From: Promineifilum sp019695075
Lineage (GTDB): Bacteria > Chloroflexota > Anaerolineae > Promineifilales > Promineifilaceae
Direction: 5' to 3'
DNA length: 64,000 nucleotides
NCBI GenBank assembly: GCA_026129185.1
Contig: JAHCIO010000024.1
Span: 1 to 64,000, forward strand
In this document: piece after piece, positions 26,912 through 35,976 of the stretch
Position numbering within the stretch: position 1 is the stretch's first letter
Layout: every line of letters begins with the position of its first letter
The notes under the pieces: generated by a model
Databases searched by the model: none
Told to the model about the DNA's origin: nothing
What the model saw: only the letters and a program-made list of their open reading frames with translations
Translations under genes and position numbers: made by a program

Positions 26912-27902
26912 ACTCCTCCTGTAGGGCCGAATGGACGACGATGAGCGCGGGGAACTCCGCCCGCAACCAGTTCGCCAGCGCGGCTATGGCAGCATGGACG
27001 CCGCGCGTCGGCCGCGGAAAGCCAACCTCGGCCAGCCCGATGACGATCTCCCCGTTGGCGCGCGCGCGCACTTCCAGCCCCAGCCGCTGCCGGATGGGGT
27101 CTTCATTGATGTAGGTCTCGATCAGCAGCTTGTCGCCGCCCAGGGCACGGTAGGCCTCAATGAAGCGCACGCGCCCGCCGTCGAACAGGATCACGGACGG
27201 ACGGAAGCGGCGGCCGATCTCGGTCAGGTCGGCCGGCCCGCGCAAGACAACGTGGGGCATGGCGTACTCCTCCGGGATGGGAAAAGGCGTAGTCGCCGGG
27301 GCGTCGTTGCGCCGCCAGGCGAAATAGCGCGGCGTGCGTCCCTCCGCCAGGGCGACGCGTTCGTACTTGGTCGGCGCGCGGCCGGGTTCCTCCAGGGCGA
27401 AGGTCGCCCCGCTGCGGCTCTCGAAGGTGGGCGAGCGCGCCAGCGCGGCGGCGATCTGCGCGGCGTAGTCGTCGTGGTCGGTGGCGATGTCCAGCGGCGC
27501 GCCGGCGGCCATGCGCGTGGCCAGCAGGCACAGGAAATCGTTGTCGATGAGGCGGCGGGCGTCGTGGTCGAGCTTGGGCCAGGGGTCGGGGAAGTTGATG
27601 ACCACCGCGGCCAGGCTGCCCGGCGCGCATAGCGCCCGCAGCACCGCGTTGGCGTCGCCCTGGATGAGGCAGACGTGGTTCAGGCCGCGCCGCTCCAGCT
27701 TGCGGCCCGCTCGCCGCAGCGCGGGCACGGAAATCTCCACGCCGATGACGTTGGCCTCCGGCCGCCGTCCGGCCAGCTCGATGAGGTACTGGCCGCTGCC
27801 GAAGCCGATCTCCATCAGCAGCGGCGCATCGCGGCCGAACAGCGCCGGCCAGTCGGCCGGCCAGGATAGCTGCTCGATTTTGGACCAGATCGCCGGGGAC
27901 AT
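26883..27902 (-). CDS. trmB: tRNA (guanine-N7)-methyltransferase, long form
   Basis: The first 205 residues form a TrmB methyltransferase: LLMEIGFGSGQYLIELAGRRP (SAM site), GVEISVPALRRAGRKLERRG, the signature NFPDPWPKLDHDARRLI, and PTKYER near the end. It makes m7G46 in the variable loop of tRNA. About 130 further residues (LRGPADLTEIGRRFRPSV...FIEAYRALGGDKLLIETYINEDPIRQ) form a C-terminal extension; TrmB of some thermophilic phyla also has one. ATG 27902 lies exactly 7 bases after TATAAT, so the mRNA may be leaderless. Upstream in-frame starts fall in a repeat. Confidence 0.93.
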   Translation of the reverse strand: MSPAIWSKIEQLSWPADWPALFGRDAPLLMEIGFGSGQYLIELAGRRPEANVIGVEISVPALRRAGRKLERRGLNHVCLIQGDANAVLRALCAPGSLAAVVINFPDPWPKLDHDARRLIDNDFLCLLATRMAAGAPLDIATDHDDYAAQIAAALARSPTFESRSGATFALEEPGRAPTKYERVALAEGRTPRYFAWRRNDAPATTPFPIPEEYAMPHVVLRGPADLTEIGRRFRPSVILFDGGRVRFIEAYRALGGDKLLIETYINEDPIRQRLGLEVRARANGEIVIGLAEVGFPRPTRGVHAAIAALANWLRAEFPALIVVHSALQEEYAHAQDERY

Positions 27903-27909
27903 CGCGGCG

Positions 27910-27915
27910 ATTATA
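27910..27915 (-). promoter_or_regulatory. -10 box of trmB
   Basis: TATAAT on the minus strand ends 7 bases before the ATG, which places transcription start at or next to the A of the start codon. No -35 consensus is obvious. Confidence 0.6.
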
Positions 27916-27942
27916 CGCCCGCCCCCCGCGCCGGCAAACAGG

Positions 27943-27971
27943 GTAGAGACGGGTCGCCGACCCGTCTCTAC
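27943..27971. repeat. Palindrome GTAGAGACGGGTCG type
   Basis: GTAGAGACGGGTCG and its reverse complement flank a single C (14-bp arms), between the divergent trmB and ABC exporter genes. Related GTAGAGACG or GACGGGTT hairpins occur at 48076 and 61567. Confidence 0.8.
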
Positions 27972-28012
27972 GCCTTGCGCCATCGGGCTACTTGGGCCAC
28001 AATACGCGCCTT

Positions 28013-29812
28013 ATGGCGCCACTCATGCGTGGAATCGACGCGGAAAAGTACGACCGCGCCTACAGTGACCGCGACCTCGTTGCCCGCATCGCCGGCTACT
28101 TCAAGCCCCACCGCAAGAAGCTCGTCGTCATCGTCGTGGCCATCACCATCATGGCCGCGCTCGGCGCGCTGGTGCCCATCGTCATCGCCAACAGCCTGAA
28201 CGCCGAGGCCAGCGAAGCGCCCTTCCCGACGACACTGGCCTTGCTCGTCCTCATTGCCGGCGTGGGCACGTGGGCGCTGGCCGGCATCCGCCGCTATCTG
28301 ACAGCGCAGGTCGTCGCCGATGTCGTCAACGCCATGCGCGACGACGCCTTCTCGGCGACGATGCGCCAGGATCTGTCGTTCTTCGACGAGTTCTCCACCG
28401 GCCGTATCGTCAGCCGCATCACCAGCGACACGCAGGAGTTTGGCGAGGTGCTGGCCATCAGCACCGACGTGATCAACCAGCTGGCGACGGCGATCATCCT
28501 CATCTTCGTTCTCTTCAGCATCGACCTGAAGCTGTCGCTGGCCGTGCTGGTCATGACGCCGCTCGTCGTCGCCGTGGCGCTGTTGTTCCGGCGCATGGCC
28601 CGCGACGTGACCCGCCAGAGTTCGCGCGCGTTGGCCGAGGTCAACAAGGCCATCCAGGAAGCGGTCAGCGGCATCCGTGTGGCCAAGAACTTCCGGCAAG
28701 AACAGGCCATCTACGACGAGTTCATGCAAGTCAACGACCAGGCCTATAGCATCAACGTTCGCCGCGCCCTCGTGCTGGCCAACATCTTCCCGACGCTCAA
28801 CGCCCTGGCCGGCGTGGGCACGGCCTCGCTGGTCTACTTCGGCGGCCGCAGCGCCATTGCCGGGGCGATCAGTATCTCCTCGTGGTACATCTTCGTGGCC
28901 ACGGTCGATAGCTTCTGGTTCCCGGTGACGAATCTGTCCGCCTTCTGGAGCCAGTTCCAGGCCGGGCTGGCGGCCACCGAGCGCGTCTTCGCCCTGATTG
29001 ACACCGAGACGAGCGTCCGGCAAACGGCCAGCGAACCGGCCGGCCGCCTCCGTGGCGACATCGAGTTCGACCACGTTTCCTTCCGCTACTCGTCGCAGGA
29101 GCAGGTGCTCGACGACTTCAGTCTGCACATCCAGCCGGGCGAAAGCGTCGCCCTCGTCGGCCACACCGGCGCGGGCAAGTCGAGCATCATCAAGCTCATC
29201 GCCCGCTACTACGAGTTCCAGGAGGGCACGATCCGCGTCGATGGCCACGACATCCGCGGCTTCGACCTGACCACCTACCGGCGGCAACTGGGCATCGTCG
29301 GCCAGGTGCCGTTCCTCTTTGCCGGCACGGTGGCCGACAATATCCGCTACGCCTGCCCCGAGGCCAGCGATGAGCGCATCGAGGCCACGGCGCGGCAGAT
29401 CGGCCGCGGCGAATGGCTGGAGACGCTGCCGGAGGGAATTGCCAGCGAGGTGGGCGAACGGGGCGCGCGCCTGTCGATGGGCCAGCGCCAACTCGTCGCC
29501 CTGACGCGCGTGCTGTTGCAGAACCCCAGCATCTTCATCCTCGACGAGGCCACGGCCAGCGTCGATCCCTTCACGGAGTCGCAGATTCAGGAGGCGCTCG
29601 ATCTGATCATGGCCCAACGCTCGGCCATCATCATCGCCCACCGGCTCTCGACGGTGCGCTCGGCCGACCGCATCATCGTCCTGCGCGCGGGGCGGATCAT
29701 CGAAGAGGGCAGCCACAAGTCGCTGATGGCCCAGGGCGGCCATTACGCCGAGCTATACGACACCTATTTCCGCCACCAATCGCCCAGCTACGTGGTCAAG
29801 AACGAGCGATAA
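28013..29812 (+). CDS. ABC exporter, fused membrane and ATPase domains
   Basis: At 599 residues this is a type-I half-exporter (works as a dimer). The membrane domain has six helices (about 35-320), with TGRIVSRITSDTQEF in the first cytosolic loop. The ATPase domain has Walker A GHTGAGKSS, Q-loop QVPFLF, signature LSMGQRQ (C-loop LSxGQ), Walker B IFILDEATAS and H-loop IIIAHRLSTV. It moves a lipid, peptide or drug outward; the substrate is unknown. ATG 28013 is used; ATG 28025 is possible, and a TTG at 27992 less likely. It is divergent from trmB and ends at a repeat. Confidence 0.95.
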   Translation: MAPLMRGIDAEKYDRAYSDRDLVARIAGYFKPHRKKLVVIVVAITIMAALGALVPIVIANSLNAEASEAPFPTTLALLVLIAGVGTWALAGIRRYLTAQVVADVVNAMRDDAFSATMRQDLSFFDEFSTGRIVSRITSDTQEFGEVLAISTDVINQLATAIILIFVLFSIDLKLSLAVLVMTPLVVAVALLFRRMARDVTRQSSRALAEVNKAIQEAVSGIRVAKNFRQEQAIYDEFMQVNDQAYSINVRRALVLANIFPTLNALAGVGTASLVYFGGRSAIAGAISISSWYIFVATVDSFWFPVTNLSAFWSQFQAGLAATERVFALIDTETSVRQTASEPAGRLRGDIEFDHVSFRYSSQEQVLDDFSLHIQPGESVALVGHTGAGKSSIIKLIARYYEFQEGTIRVDGHDIRGFDLTTYRRQLGIVGQVPFLFAGTVADNIRYACPEASDERIEATARQIGRGEWLETLPEGIASEVGERGARLSMGQRQLVALTRVLLQNPSIFILDEATASVDPFTESQIQEALDLIMAQRSAIIIAHRLSTVRSADRIIVLRAGRIIEEGSHKSLMAQGGHYAELYDTYFRHQSPSYVVKNER

Positions 29813-29817
29813 CAAAA

Positions 29818-29877
29818 GACCTCAGAGGTCTCGGAAGACCTCTGAGGTCTGGCTACTAACAAAAGACCTCAGAGGTC
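29818..29877. repeat. GACCTCAGAGGTC repeat, three copies
   Basis: GACCTCAGAGGTC, its complement GACCTCTGAGGTC and a third GACCTCAGAGGTC lie in 60 bases between convergent genes, linked by CGGCTACT-like spacers. It matches the element at 1326-1357. Confidence 0.8.
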
Positions 29878-29880
29878 TGG

Positions 29881-30528
29881 CTACTGCCCTTCAACCGTCA
29901 GAAAATCCCGCGCCACCCAGCCCTCGACGCCCGCTTCCGTTCGCACCTGCTGCCAGAGGAGGTCATCGGCCGTCTGCTGGCCGGGCAGCAGAGTGACAAC
30001 AGTGCCGTCGAGCAGCCATTCGAGTTGCTCGCCGGTCGTGCTGGGCGCGCCGCGCAGCCAGACGCCGACGCCGCTGCTAACCGTGGCCGTCTGCACGGGG
30101 GTCGTGGCTGTGGCGGCGGCCGTGGCTTCAGGCGTGGGCGAGGCGGGCAGGACGGTCGCGCCGCTCTCGGTGGCCGACGCGGTGGCCGGCCCGGCCGGCG
30201 TGGTGGCTTCGGGCGAGGTCTGGGGCGCGGGCGTGGCCACGGGTTGCGTGGCGACGGGTTGCGTGGGCGCGGGGGTCGGGTCGGCGGCGCGGCCGGTCAG
30301 CAGCGGCCGGGCCAGGAAGATGCCGAAGAACACCAGGGCAGCAACGGCCAGAAAGCCCGCCCGAATCCAGTTCAGCGCGGTTGTCCGTCTGGCTTCCACT
30401 TGGCCGACGCTGTAAGCCTGGCGGTTGATCCTGGAGCGAGCGCCCAGCCCCCTGAATAGAAAGACCAAGGCTCCCAGGGCCGCCAGGGCCGCCAGCGACA
30501 AAAGGACGATGTTGAGTACTGTTGTCAC
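29881..30528 (-). CDS. Membrane-anchored SH3-domain protein
   Basis: The 215-residue protein has two hydrophobic helices (about 4-26 and 53-76) around a short basic loop, then a Thr/Pro/Ala-rich spacer (about 80-150) and a C-terminal bacterial SH3 domain (VSSGVGVWLRGAPSTTGEQLEWLLDGTVVTLL...WQQVRTEAGVEGWVARDFLTVEGQ). The SH3 part should face outside and may bind cell-wall material. Function is unknown. It follows mazG by 19 bases and is probably co-transcribed with it. Confidence 0.8.
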   Translation of the reverse strand: MTTVLNIVLLSLAALAALGALVFLFRGLGARSRINRQAYSVGQVEARRTTALNWIRAGFLAVAALVFFGIFLARPLLTGRAADPTPAPTQPVATQPVATPAPQTSPEATTPAGPATASATESGATVLPASPTPEATAAATATTPVQTATVSSGVGVWLRGAPSTTGEQLEWLLDGTVVTLLPGQQTADDLLWQQVRTEAGVEGWVARDFLTVEGQ

Positions 30529-30547
30529 GGTCTATGACGCACCGGAA

Positions 30548-32035
30548 CTACTCCGGTTCGCCCGTAATGCTATCAGCTACGTCCGATTGCGCAAGGGCCG
30601 CCTTGGCCTCACGCCACAGGTCATCCAGGGCCGCGAAGGACAGCGACGACAAGTTCAGCTCACGCTCGGCCGCCAGCCCCTCAACCCCGCGGAAACGCGC
30701 CATGAAGCGCTCGTTGGCCTCGCGCAGCGCCGTCTCAGCGTCCACGCCCAACCAGCGGGCCAGGTTGACGACGACGAAGAGCACGTCGCCCAGTTCGGCC
30801 CGCTTCTCGTCGGCCGTGGCCGCGGCGCGCACCTCGGCCACTTCCTCGGCCAGCTTGTCGAAGACGCCCTCGATGTCGGGCCAGTCGAAGCCGGTGTTGG
30901 CCGCCCGGCCCTGAATCTTCTGCGAACGGGCCAGCGCCGGCAGAGCCGGCGGGATGCCGTCGAGTACCGACGCGACCGTCGCGCCGGCGTCGTCCTTCTC
31001 CCGCTGCTTCAGGATCTCCCAGTTGCGCAGCACGTCGGCCGAACTGCTCACCTGCCAGTCGCCCCAGACGTGGGGATGGCGGCGCTTCAGCTTGGCCTCG
31101 ATGCCGGTGATGACCTCGGTCAGGGTGAAGCTGTCGGCCTCGGCGGCGATCTGCGTCTGCATGACGATGTGGTAAAGCAGGTCGCCCAGTTCCTCGCGCA
31201 GATTGGCGTCGTCCTCGGCGTCGATGGCCGCCAGGGCCTCATAGGCCTCCTCCAGGAAGCCCTCGCGCAGGCTCTGCGAGGTCTGCTCCTGATCCCACGG
31301 GCAGCCATCGGGGCTGCGCAGCACCGCCACCGTCTCGGCCAGGGCCGTCAGGCCGGCCTTAACCGGCAGCGCGGGGACGTAGAGGCTCGTCAGGTGGTCG
31401 ATGTGCTCGCTGCGGTCGAATTCGTGCAAGGCCAGGTGCTCGACGCGCTGCTCGGCCTCGCCAGCGGCGTGGACGAGGGCTACGGGCTGCTCCGGCGGGT
31501 AGATGCTCATCAGCGCCGCCTTCAGCTCCCCGGCCAGCAGACGGCTGTAGACCTGCCCCAGCAAGACGGGCACGTCCGGGTTGATGGGCGGGTAGAGATA
31601 GCCGGCCAACTCGATGGCGTCGAAGAGCTGCAAGCCGTCGAGCGCGTCGATGCCCAGCGCGGCCAGCGTCGGCTCGACGAAGCTCAGCCCGGCGATGATC
31701 TCGACCGGGATGCCCGCCTCGGCCGCGCCGCGCGCAATGGCCGTCACCGTCGCCTCGCCCACAAAGGGGTGGCCGGGCACGGCGTAGACGACCTCGCCGG
31801 CGCGCCCCAGTCGCAGCACCTCGTCGGCGATACGCTGGTAGACCGCGCCGAAGTCCTCGGCCGTGTCATAGATGTCATCGAAGCTGCGGAGATGCAAGTG
31901 GGCGGGCAAGCCGGCCACGGCCGGGTGGCGGCGGGTGCGCAGGGTGACGGCCTCGGCCGCCGAAAGGAGATGCCAGGCCTGACGGGTGATCAGGCCGGCA
32001 TCTCCTGGGCCGAGACCAACAATGGTGATGGTCAT
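30548..32035 (-). CDS. mazG: Nucleoside triphosphate pyrophosphohydrolase MazG fused to a tetrapyrrole-methylase-like domain
   Basis: The 495-residue protein resembles B. subtilis YabN. Its N-terminal half (1-225) is an S-AdoMet tetrapyrrole methylase-like domain (MTITIVGLGPGDAGLIT, VVYAVPGHPFVGEATV). The C-terminal half has two MazG modules: one active, with RSPDGCPWDQEQTSQSLREGFLEEAYEAL and EELGDLLYHIVMQ (EExxE/ExxD metal sites), and a second with DKLAEEVAEVRAA and ELGDVLFVVVNLARW. MazG cleaves non-standard or excess NTPs to NMP plus PPi. What the methylase-like domain does is not known. It lies 46 bases after rpsI. Confidence 0.93.
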   Translation of the reverse strand: MTITIVGLGPGDAGLITRQAWHLLSAAEAVTLRTRRHPAVAGLPAHLHLRSFDDIYDTAEDFGAVYQRIADEVLRLGRAGEVVYAVPGHPFVGEATVTAIARGAAEAGIPVEIIAGLSFVEPTLAALGIDALDGLQLFDAIELAGYLYPPINPDVPVLLGQVYSRLLAGELKAALMSIYPPEQPVALVHAAGEAEQRVEHLALHEFDRSEHIDHLTSLYVPALPVKAGLTALAETVAVLRSPDGCPWDQEQTSQSLREGFLEEAYEALAAIDAEDDANLREELGDLLYHIVMQTQIAAEADSFTLTEVITGIEAKLKRRHPHVWGDWQVSSSADVLRNWEILKQREKDDAGATVASVLDGIPPALPALARSQKIQGRAANTGFDWPDIEGVFDKLAEEVAEVRAAATADEKRAELGDVLFVVVNLARWLGVDAETALREANERFMARFRGVEGLAAERELNLSSLSFAALDDLWREAKAALAQSDVADSITGEPE

Positions 32036-32081
32036 GCGAATGGGGCGCGGCGGCGGGCCGCGCCGGCGGGCTGCATCCCGC

Positions 32082-32489
32082 TTAACGCTTGGTGTACGTC
32101 GGCGCCTTGCGCGCGCGCTTCAGGCCGGGCTTCTTGCGTTCCTTCACGCGGGCGTCGCGTGTCAGGTGTTCGCCCGAGCGCAGCGGCGTGCGTAGGTTCT
32201 CGTCGTACTTGACCAGGGCGCGCGCCAGCCCCAGACGGACGGCGCTCGTCTGCCCGGTGATGCCACCGCCCTGCACCTGCACGGTGACATCAACCCGCCC
32301 CATCAGGCCGCTGGACTCCAACGGGCCGACGAGGGTCAGGTAGTCGCCGTAGCGCGGGAAGTACTCTTCCACCGGCTTGTCATTGACGACAAACGTCGGC
32401 GCTTCGGCCTGCCCGGCGTCGCGCACGAAGATGCGCACGCGCGCCGAGGCTTCCTTGCGCCGGCCGATCCCTTCGTAATACTCGCTCAT
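32082..32489 (-). CDS. rpsI: 30S ribosomal protein S9
   Basis: The 135-residue protein is full length and ends with the basic tail GLKRARKAPTYTKR; the SKR-type terminal Arg of S9 reaches the P-site tRNA. The N-terminus YYEGIGRRKEASARVRI is typical. It is the last of the 36 ribosomal-operon genes, 36 bases after rplM, the usual L13-S9 pair. Confidence 0.97.
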   Translation of the reverse strand: MSEYYEGIGRRKEASARVRIFVRDAGQAEAPTFVVNDKPVEEYFPRYGDYLTLVGPLESSGLMGRVDVTVQVQGGGITGQTSAVRLGLARALVKYDENLRTPLRSGEHLTRDARVKERKKPGLKRARKAPTYTKR

Positions 32490-32525
32490 GTGTTCCTCTT
32501 GTGCGTATCCTCAGCGTCTCTAGCG

Positions 32526-32954
32526 CTAAAGCTCCATCGGCTGCGGCATCTGCGCCGCGTGCGGGTGTTCGCCGCCGGCGTAGACCTTCAACTTCTTGAA
32601 CATCTTGCGGCCCAGCGCGTTCTTGGGCAACATGCCGCGCACGGCCGACTCGATGACGCGCTCCGGGTGCTGCTGCAACTGGTCGCGCAGGCTGATCTCC
32701 TTCAGGCCGCCGATGTAGAGCGAGTGGCGATAGTAGCGCTTCTGCTCCAGCCGGCGACCGGTGACGGCGATCTTATCGGCGTTGACGACGATGACGTAGT
32801 CGCCGCAATCGACCGACGGGCTGTAGATCGGCTTGTGCTTGCCGCGCAGGACCGTGGCCACGGACGAGGCCAGCCGGCCCAGCGTCTGCCCCTCGGCATC
32901 TACCACGTACCAAGCGCGCTCGACATCTGCCGGTTTGGTTACGTATGTCTTCAT
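32526..32954 (-). CDS. rplM: 50S ribosomal protein L13
   Basis: At 142 residues L13 is full length, with WYVVDAEGQTLGRLAS and the signature VRGMLPKNALGRKMFKKLKVYAGGEHPH. It is an early-assembly large-subunit protein. It is paired with rpsI and follows truA, an order often seen at the end of fused ribosomal operons. Confidence 0.97.
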   Translation of the reverse strand: MKTYVTKPADVERAWYVVDAEGQTLGRLASSVATVLRGKHKPIYSPSVDCGDYVIVVNADKIAVTGRRLEQKRYYRHSLYIGGLKEISLRDQLQQHPERVIESAVRGMLPKNALGRKMFKKLKVYAGGEHPHAAQMPQPMEL

Positions 32955-33027
32955 CTCAATTCCTCCACCGGCCTACCGCCGGGTCTCAGCGGCTCGCCGC
33001 ATGTCCATCTATTTGCTCGGCCAAAGC

Positions 33028-33813
33028 TTACTCAGCCACAGCCGAATCGTATTCCACCGCCACCAGATACAGACCGTGGGCCGGCGCGGCCGACGCCGAC
33101 CGCTTCCGGTCGCACGCCGCCAGGGCCGCGGCAAAGTCGTCCACCGACCATCGCCCCTCGCCGACCTTGCGCAGGCTACCGACCAGGCTGCGCACCATGC
33201 GATACAAGAACGCATTGGCGCAGATGCGAAAGAGCAACATATCGCCCTCGCGCCGCCACTCGGCCAGGTAGACCTCGCGCACCGTGTTATCGCCAACCGG
33301 CGCGCGGCCGAACGTAGCGAAGTCGTGGACGCCCGGCAGCAGCGCCGCCGCGGCGTTCATCCGCCCTTCGTCCAGCGCCGCGACCACGTGCCACGCCCGC
33401 TGGCGCAGCAGCGGCTGGCGCACGGGCGTGTTCACGACCCGGTACTCATACGTCCGCCGCCGCGCGTCGAAGCGGGGGTGGAAGCCCACCGGCGCCTCGG
33501 ACAGCGCGCTGATGGCGATGTCCGGCGGCAAGTGAGCATTCAGCGCCCGCAACAGGGCGGCGTCGCCGCGCCCAGTCGGCCAATCGATTGTAAATCCCAC
33601 CACCTGCCCCAGCGCATGCACGCCGGTGTCGGTGCGCCCGGCCCCGGTCACCCGCACCGGGTGGCCGGCCAGCCGGGCCAGCGCGCCCTCCAGTTCCTCC
33701 TGGATGGACGCGCCCTCGCCGCGGGGGCCGCGCCGTTGGCGCTGGAAGCCCTGATAAGCGCTGCCGTCGTACTGAACGGTCGCCCGGAAGCTGCGGGGCC
33801 TCGCGCCGTCCAC
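33028..33813 (-). CDS. truA: tRNA pseudouridine synthase A
   Basis: The 261-residue enzyme forms pseudouridine at tRNA positions 38-40. The catalytic Asp is in GAGRTDTGVHALGQVV, and the N-terminal YDGSAYQGFQRQ and the late FLYRMVRSLVGSL motif are in place. GTG 33813 is the start; it lies 12 bases after the rplQ stop. Its place between rplQ and rplM is common in Gram-positive and Chloroflexota ribosomal operons. Confidence 0.96.
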   Translation of the reverse strand: MDGARPRSFRATVQYDGSAYQGFQRQRRGPRGEGASIQEELEGALARLAGHPVRVTGAGRTDTGVHALGQVVGFTIDWPTGRGDAALLRALNAHLPPDIAISALSEAPVGFHPRFDARRRTYEYRVVNTPVRQPLLRQRAWHVVAALDEGRMNAAAALLPGVHDFATFGRAPVGDNTVREVYLAEWRREGDMLLFRICANAFLYRMVRSLVGSLRKVGEGRWSVDDFAAALAACDRKRSASAAPAHGLYLVAVEYDSAVAE

Positions 33814-33825
33814 GCTGCCGGCCGG

Positions 33826-34251
33826 TTAGTCGCTGACCAGCATCAGGACGGCCATGTCGGCATTGTCGCCCGGTCGGCGGCCGATCTTGACCATGCGCGT
33901 ATAGCCGCCGGGGCGCTGCGCGTAGCGCGGCGCAATTTCGTCAAAGAGCTTGCGCACCACGTCGATATCCTCGAACGTGCCGTCTTCCAGTTCCTGTGTC
34001 CGCACGTTGGGCAGACGCGAGGCGGCCGTGCGCCGGGCATGGACGACGGCCTCCGGCCGCTCGCCCGCCTGCGCCAGACCGCGCTTGGCCAGGGTGATCA
34101 TCTTCTCGGCCTCGGGGCGAATGGTACGCGCCTTGGCCTCTGTCGTTGTGATTTGTTCGAAGCACAGCAAGTCGGCGATTAGGTTGCGGCGCAGCGCGTT
34201 GCGCTGACCTGTATCCCGGCCGAGCTTGCGGCCATGCTTTTGATGTCGCAT
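33826..34251 (-). CDS. rplQ: 50S ribosomal protein L17
   Basis: The 141-residue protein starts MRHQKHGRKLGRDTGQRNALRRNL, the L17 signature, and has the expected length with a short C-terminal tail. It lines the peptide exit tunnel region. It directly follows rpoA, as in most bacteria. Confidence 0.97.
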   Translation of the reverse strand: MRHQKHGRKLGRDTGQRNALRRNLIADLLCFEQITTTEAKARTIRPEAEKMITLAKRGLAQAGERPEAVVHARRTAASRLPNVRTQELEDGTFEDIDVVRKLFDEIAPRYAQRPGGYTRMVKIGRRPGDNADMAVLMLVSD

Positions 34252-34302
34252 TTCTCATGTCCTCCGCGCGAGCCATCTCGCGCCTGGGGGCAATTCCCCA
34301 CG

Positions 34303-35268
34303 CTACGCCGACCGCTTGGCCTCGTCCTCTTCGGCCAGGAAGCCCTTCAGGCGAAGCTGCTGCTTCAGCTCATCCAACGACTTCTCGCCGAAGTTGCGGA
34401 TGGCCAACATCGTCTCTTCGCCCCGATCCAGCATTTCCAGCATCTCGCCCACCTTGGTGATCCCCGTCCGCTTGAGCGAGTTGAAGACACGCACGCTCAG
34501 GTCGAGCTGTTCGATGGGCGTGTCGTAGATCTCGTTGGGGATCATTTCCATGGGGCGCTCTTCTTCGATGGCCGCGAAGCTCTCTTCGCTGACGCCGGCG
34601 ACGGGCCGCAGGTGCTGCATGAGCAACTGCGCCGCCTGGGCCAGCGCCTCTTCGGGCTTCATCGTGCCATCGGTCCAGATCTCCATCACCACGCGGTCGT
34701 AGTCGGCCACCTGGCCCACGCGCGTCTTCTCCACATCGTAGGACACGCGGCGGATGGGGCTGAAGATGGAGTCAACGGGCAGCTCGCCGATGGGCAGGCG
34801 GCCGCGCTCTTCGGCGGGCGAGTAGCCCCGCCCCGTTTCCGCCATCATCTCCACTTCCAGGAAGGTATCGTCGGAGTCGACCGTGAACAGGTAGAGGTCA
34901 GGGTTAATAATTTCCACTTCCGGCGGCGTCTGGATGTCGGCGGCGGTGACAGGGCCGGCCCCTTGCACTTCCAGGCGCATGCGGGCGATGTCGGTATTGA
35001 CCAGGCGCAGGCGCAACTGCTTGATGTGCAGGATGAACTGCATCATATCCTCGCGCACGCCGGGGATAGCCGAGAACTCGTGCGGCACATCGGTGACGCG
35101 GATGGACGTCACCGCCGCGCCGGGCAACGAGGCCAGCAAGACGCGCCGCAACGCATTGCCCAGCGTTGTGCCATAGCCGCGCTCCAGTGGGCCGATGATA
35201 AACCGGCCGTACTCCGCCGACATGGCCGAGCTTTGGATCTTTGGCATGACTAGGTTATTGATTGCCAA
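34303..35268 (-). CDS. rpoA: RNA polymerase alpha subunit
   Basis: The 321-residue subunit has the N-terminal assembly domain (FIIGPLERGYGTTLGNALRRVLLASLPG, HEFSAIPGVREDM) and the C-terminal DNA/activator-binding domain (IEQLDLSVRVFNSLKRTGITKVGEMLE...NFGEKSLDELKQQLRLKG). It starts with TTG at 35268 by comparison with the family N-terminus; ATG 35247 would give a shorter form. It is in the alpha operon between rpsD and rplQ. Confidence 0.97.
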   Translation of the reverse strand: MAINNLVMPKIQSSAMSAEYGRFIIGPLERGYGTTLGNALRRVLLASLPGAAVTSIRVTDVPHEFSAIPGVREDMMQFILHIKQLRLRLVNTDIARMRLEVQGAGPVTAADIQTPPEVEIINPDLYLFTVDSDDTFLEVEMMAETGRGYSPAEERGRLPIGELPVDSIFSPIRRVSYDVEKTRVGQVADYDRVVMEIWTDGTMKPEEALAQAAQLLMQHLRPVAGVSEESFAAIEEERPMEMIPNEIYDTPIEQLDLSVRVFNSLKRTGITKVGEMLEMLDRGEETMLAIRNFGEKSLDELKQQLRLKGFLAEEDEAKRSA

Positions 35269-35337
35269 GGCGATTCATCTCCCTCGAATGACGAGCTACA
35301 TTCATGAGCATCGTACTCGACTGTCATGTAGGCGCTT

Positions 35338-35976
35338 TTAGCGCGAGTAGTACTCGACGATCAACTGCTCGTTGAGCGAGATATCGATATCCTCGCGGGC
35401 GGGCATGTGCAACACGCGCCCCGACAGGCTGGCGGCGTCCACGGCCAACCAGCGCGGCACGCGGCGGTCGTCCAGGTTCTGGCGCAGGTCCTTGAAGTAG
35501 GTCCGGCGCGTGCTTTCCGGGCGCACCGACACGACATCGCCCGGCGACACCAAAGCCGACGGGATATTGGTCTTGCGATGATTTAGCATGATGTGGCCAT
35601 GCTGGACCAGCTGGCGCGCCTGCGCGCGCGAATCGGCCAGGCCCAGACGATAGACCACGTTGTCGAGCCGCTGCTCCAGGGTGGCCAACAGGTTATAGCC
35701 GGTCAGACCCTTGGCGCGCGAGGCGCGCTCGAAATAGCGGCCGAATTGGCGCTCCAGCACGCCGTAGATGCGGCGCGCCTTCTGCTTTTCGCGCAACTGG
35801 AGCAAATAGTCCGAAGCGCGACCGCGACGGAATTGATTTTCCTTGCCATGCTGACCGGGCGGATACCCCCGGCGCTCGACAGAACACTTGGGGGTCAGAC
35901 AACGCGACCCTTTCAGGAATAGTTTCTCGCCCTCGCGCCGGCACAACCGGCACACAGGCCCTGTATAACGCGCCAA
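35338..35976 (-). CDS. rpsD: 30S ribosomal protein S4
   Basis: The 212-residue protein is of the zinc-finger type: CRLCRREG...RCLTPKC provides four Cys. An S4 RNA-binding domain follows (RLDNVVYRLGLADSRAQARQLVQHGHIMLNHRK). S4 starts small-subunit assembly and often controls its own operon; no leader site is recognised here. It precedes rpoA by 69 bases. Confidence 0.97.
   Translation of the reverse strand: MARYTGPVCRLCRREGEKLFLKGSRCLTPKCSVERRGYPPGQHGKENQFRRGRASDYLLQLREKQKARRIYGVLERQFGRYFERASRAKGLTGYNLLATLEQRLDNVVYRLGLADSRAQARQLVQHGHIMLNHRKTNIPSALVSPGDVVSVRPESTRRTYFKDLRQNLDDRRVPRWLAVDAASLSGRVLHMPAREDIDISLNEQLIVEYYSR

Noticed and set aside
35600..35922. ORFs on the plus strand through the ribosomal operon
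   Set aside because: All are antisense to clearly recognised ribosomal or polymerase genes and show no family pattern.
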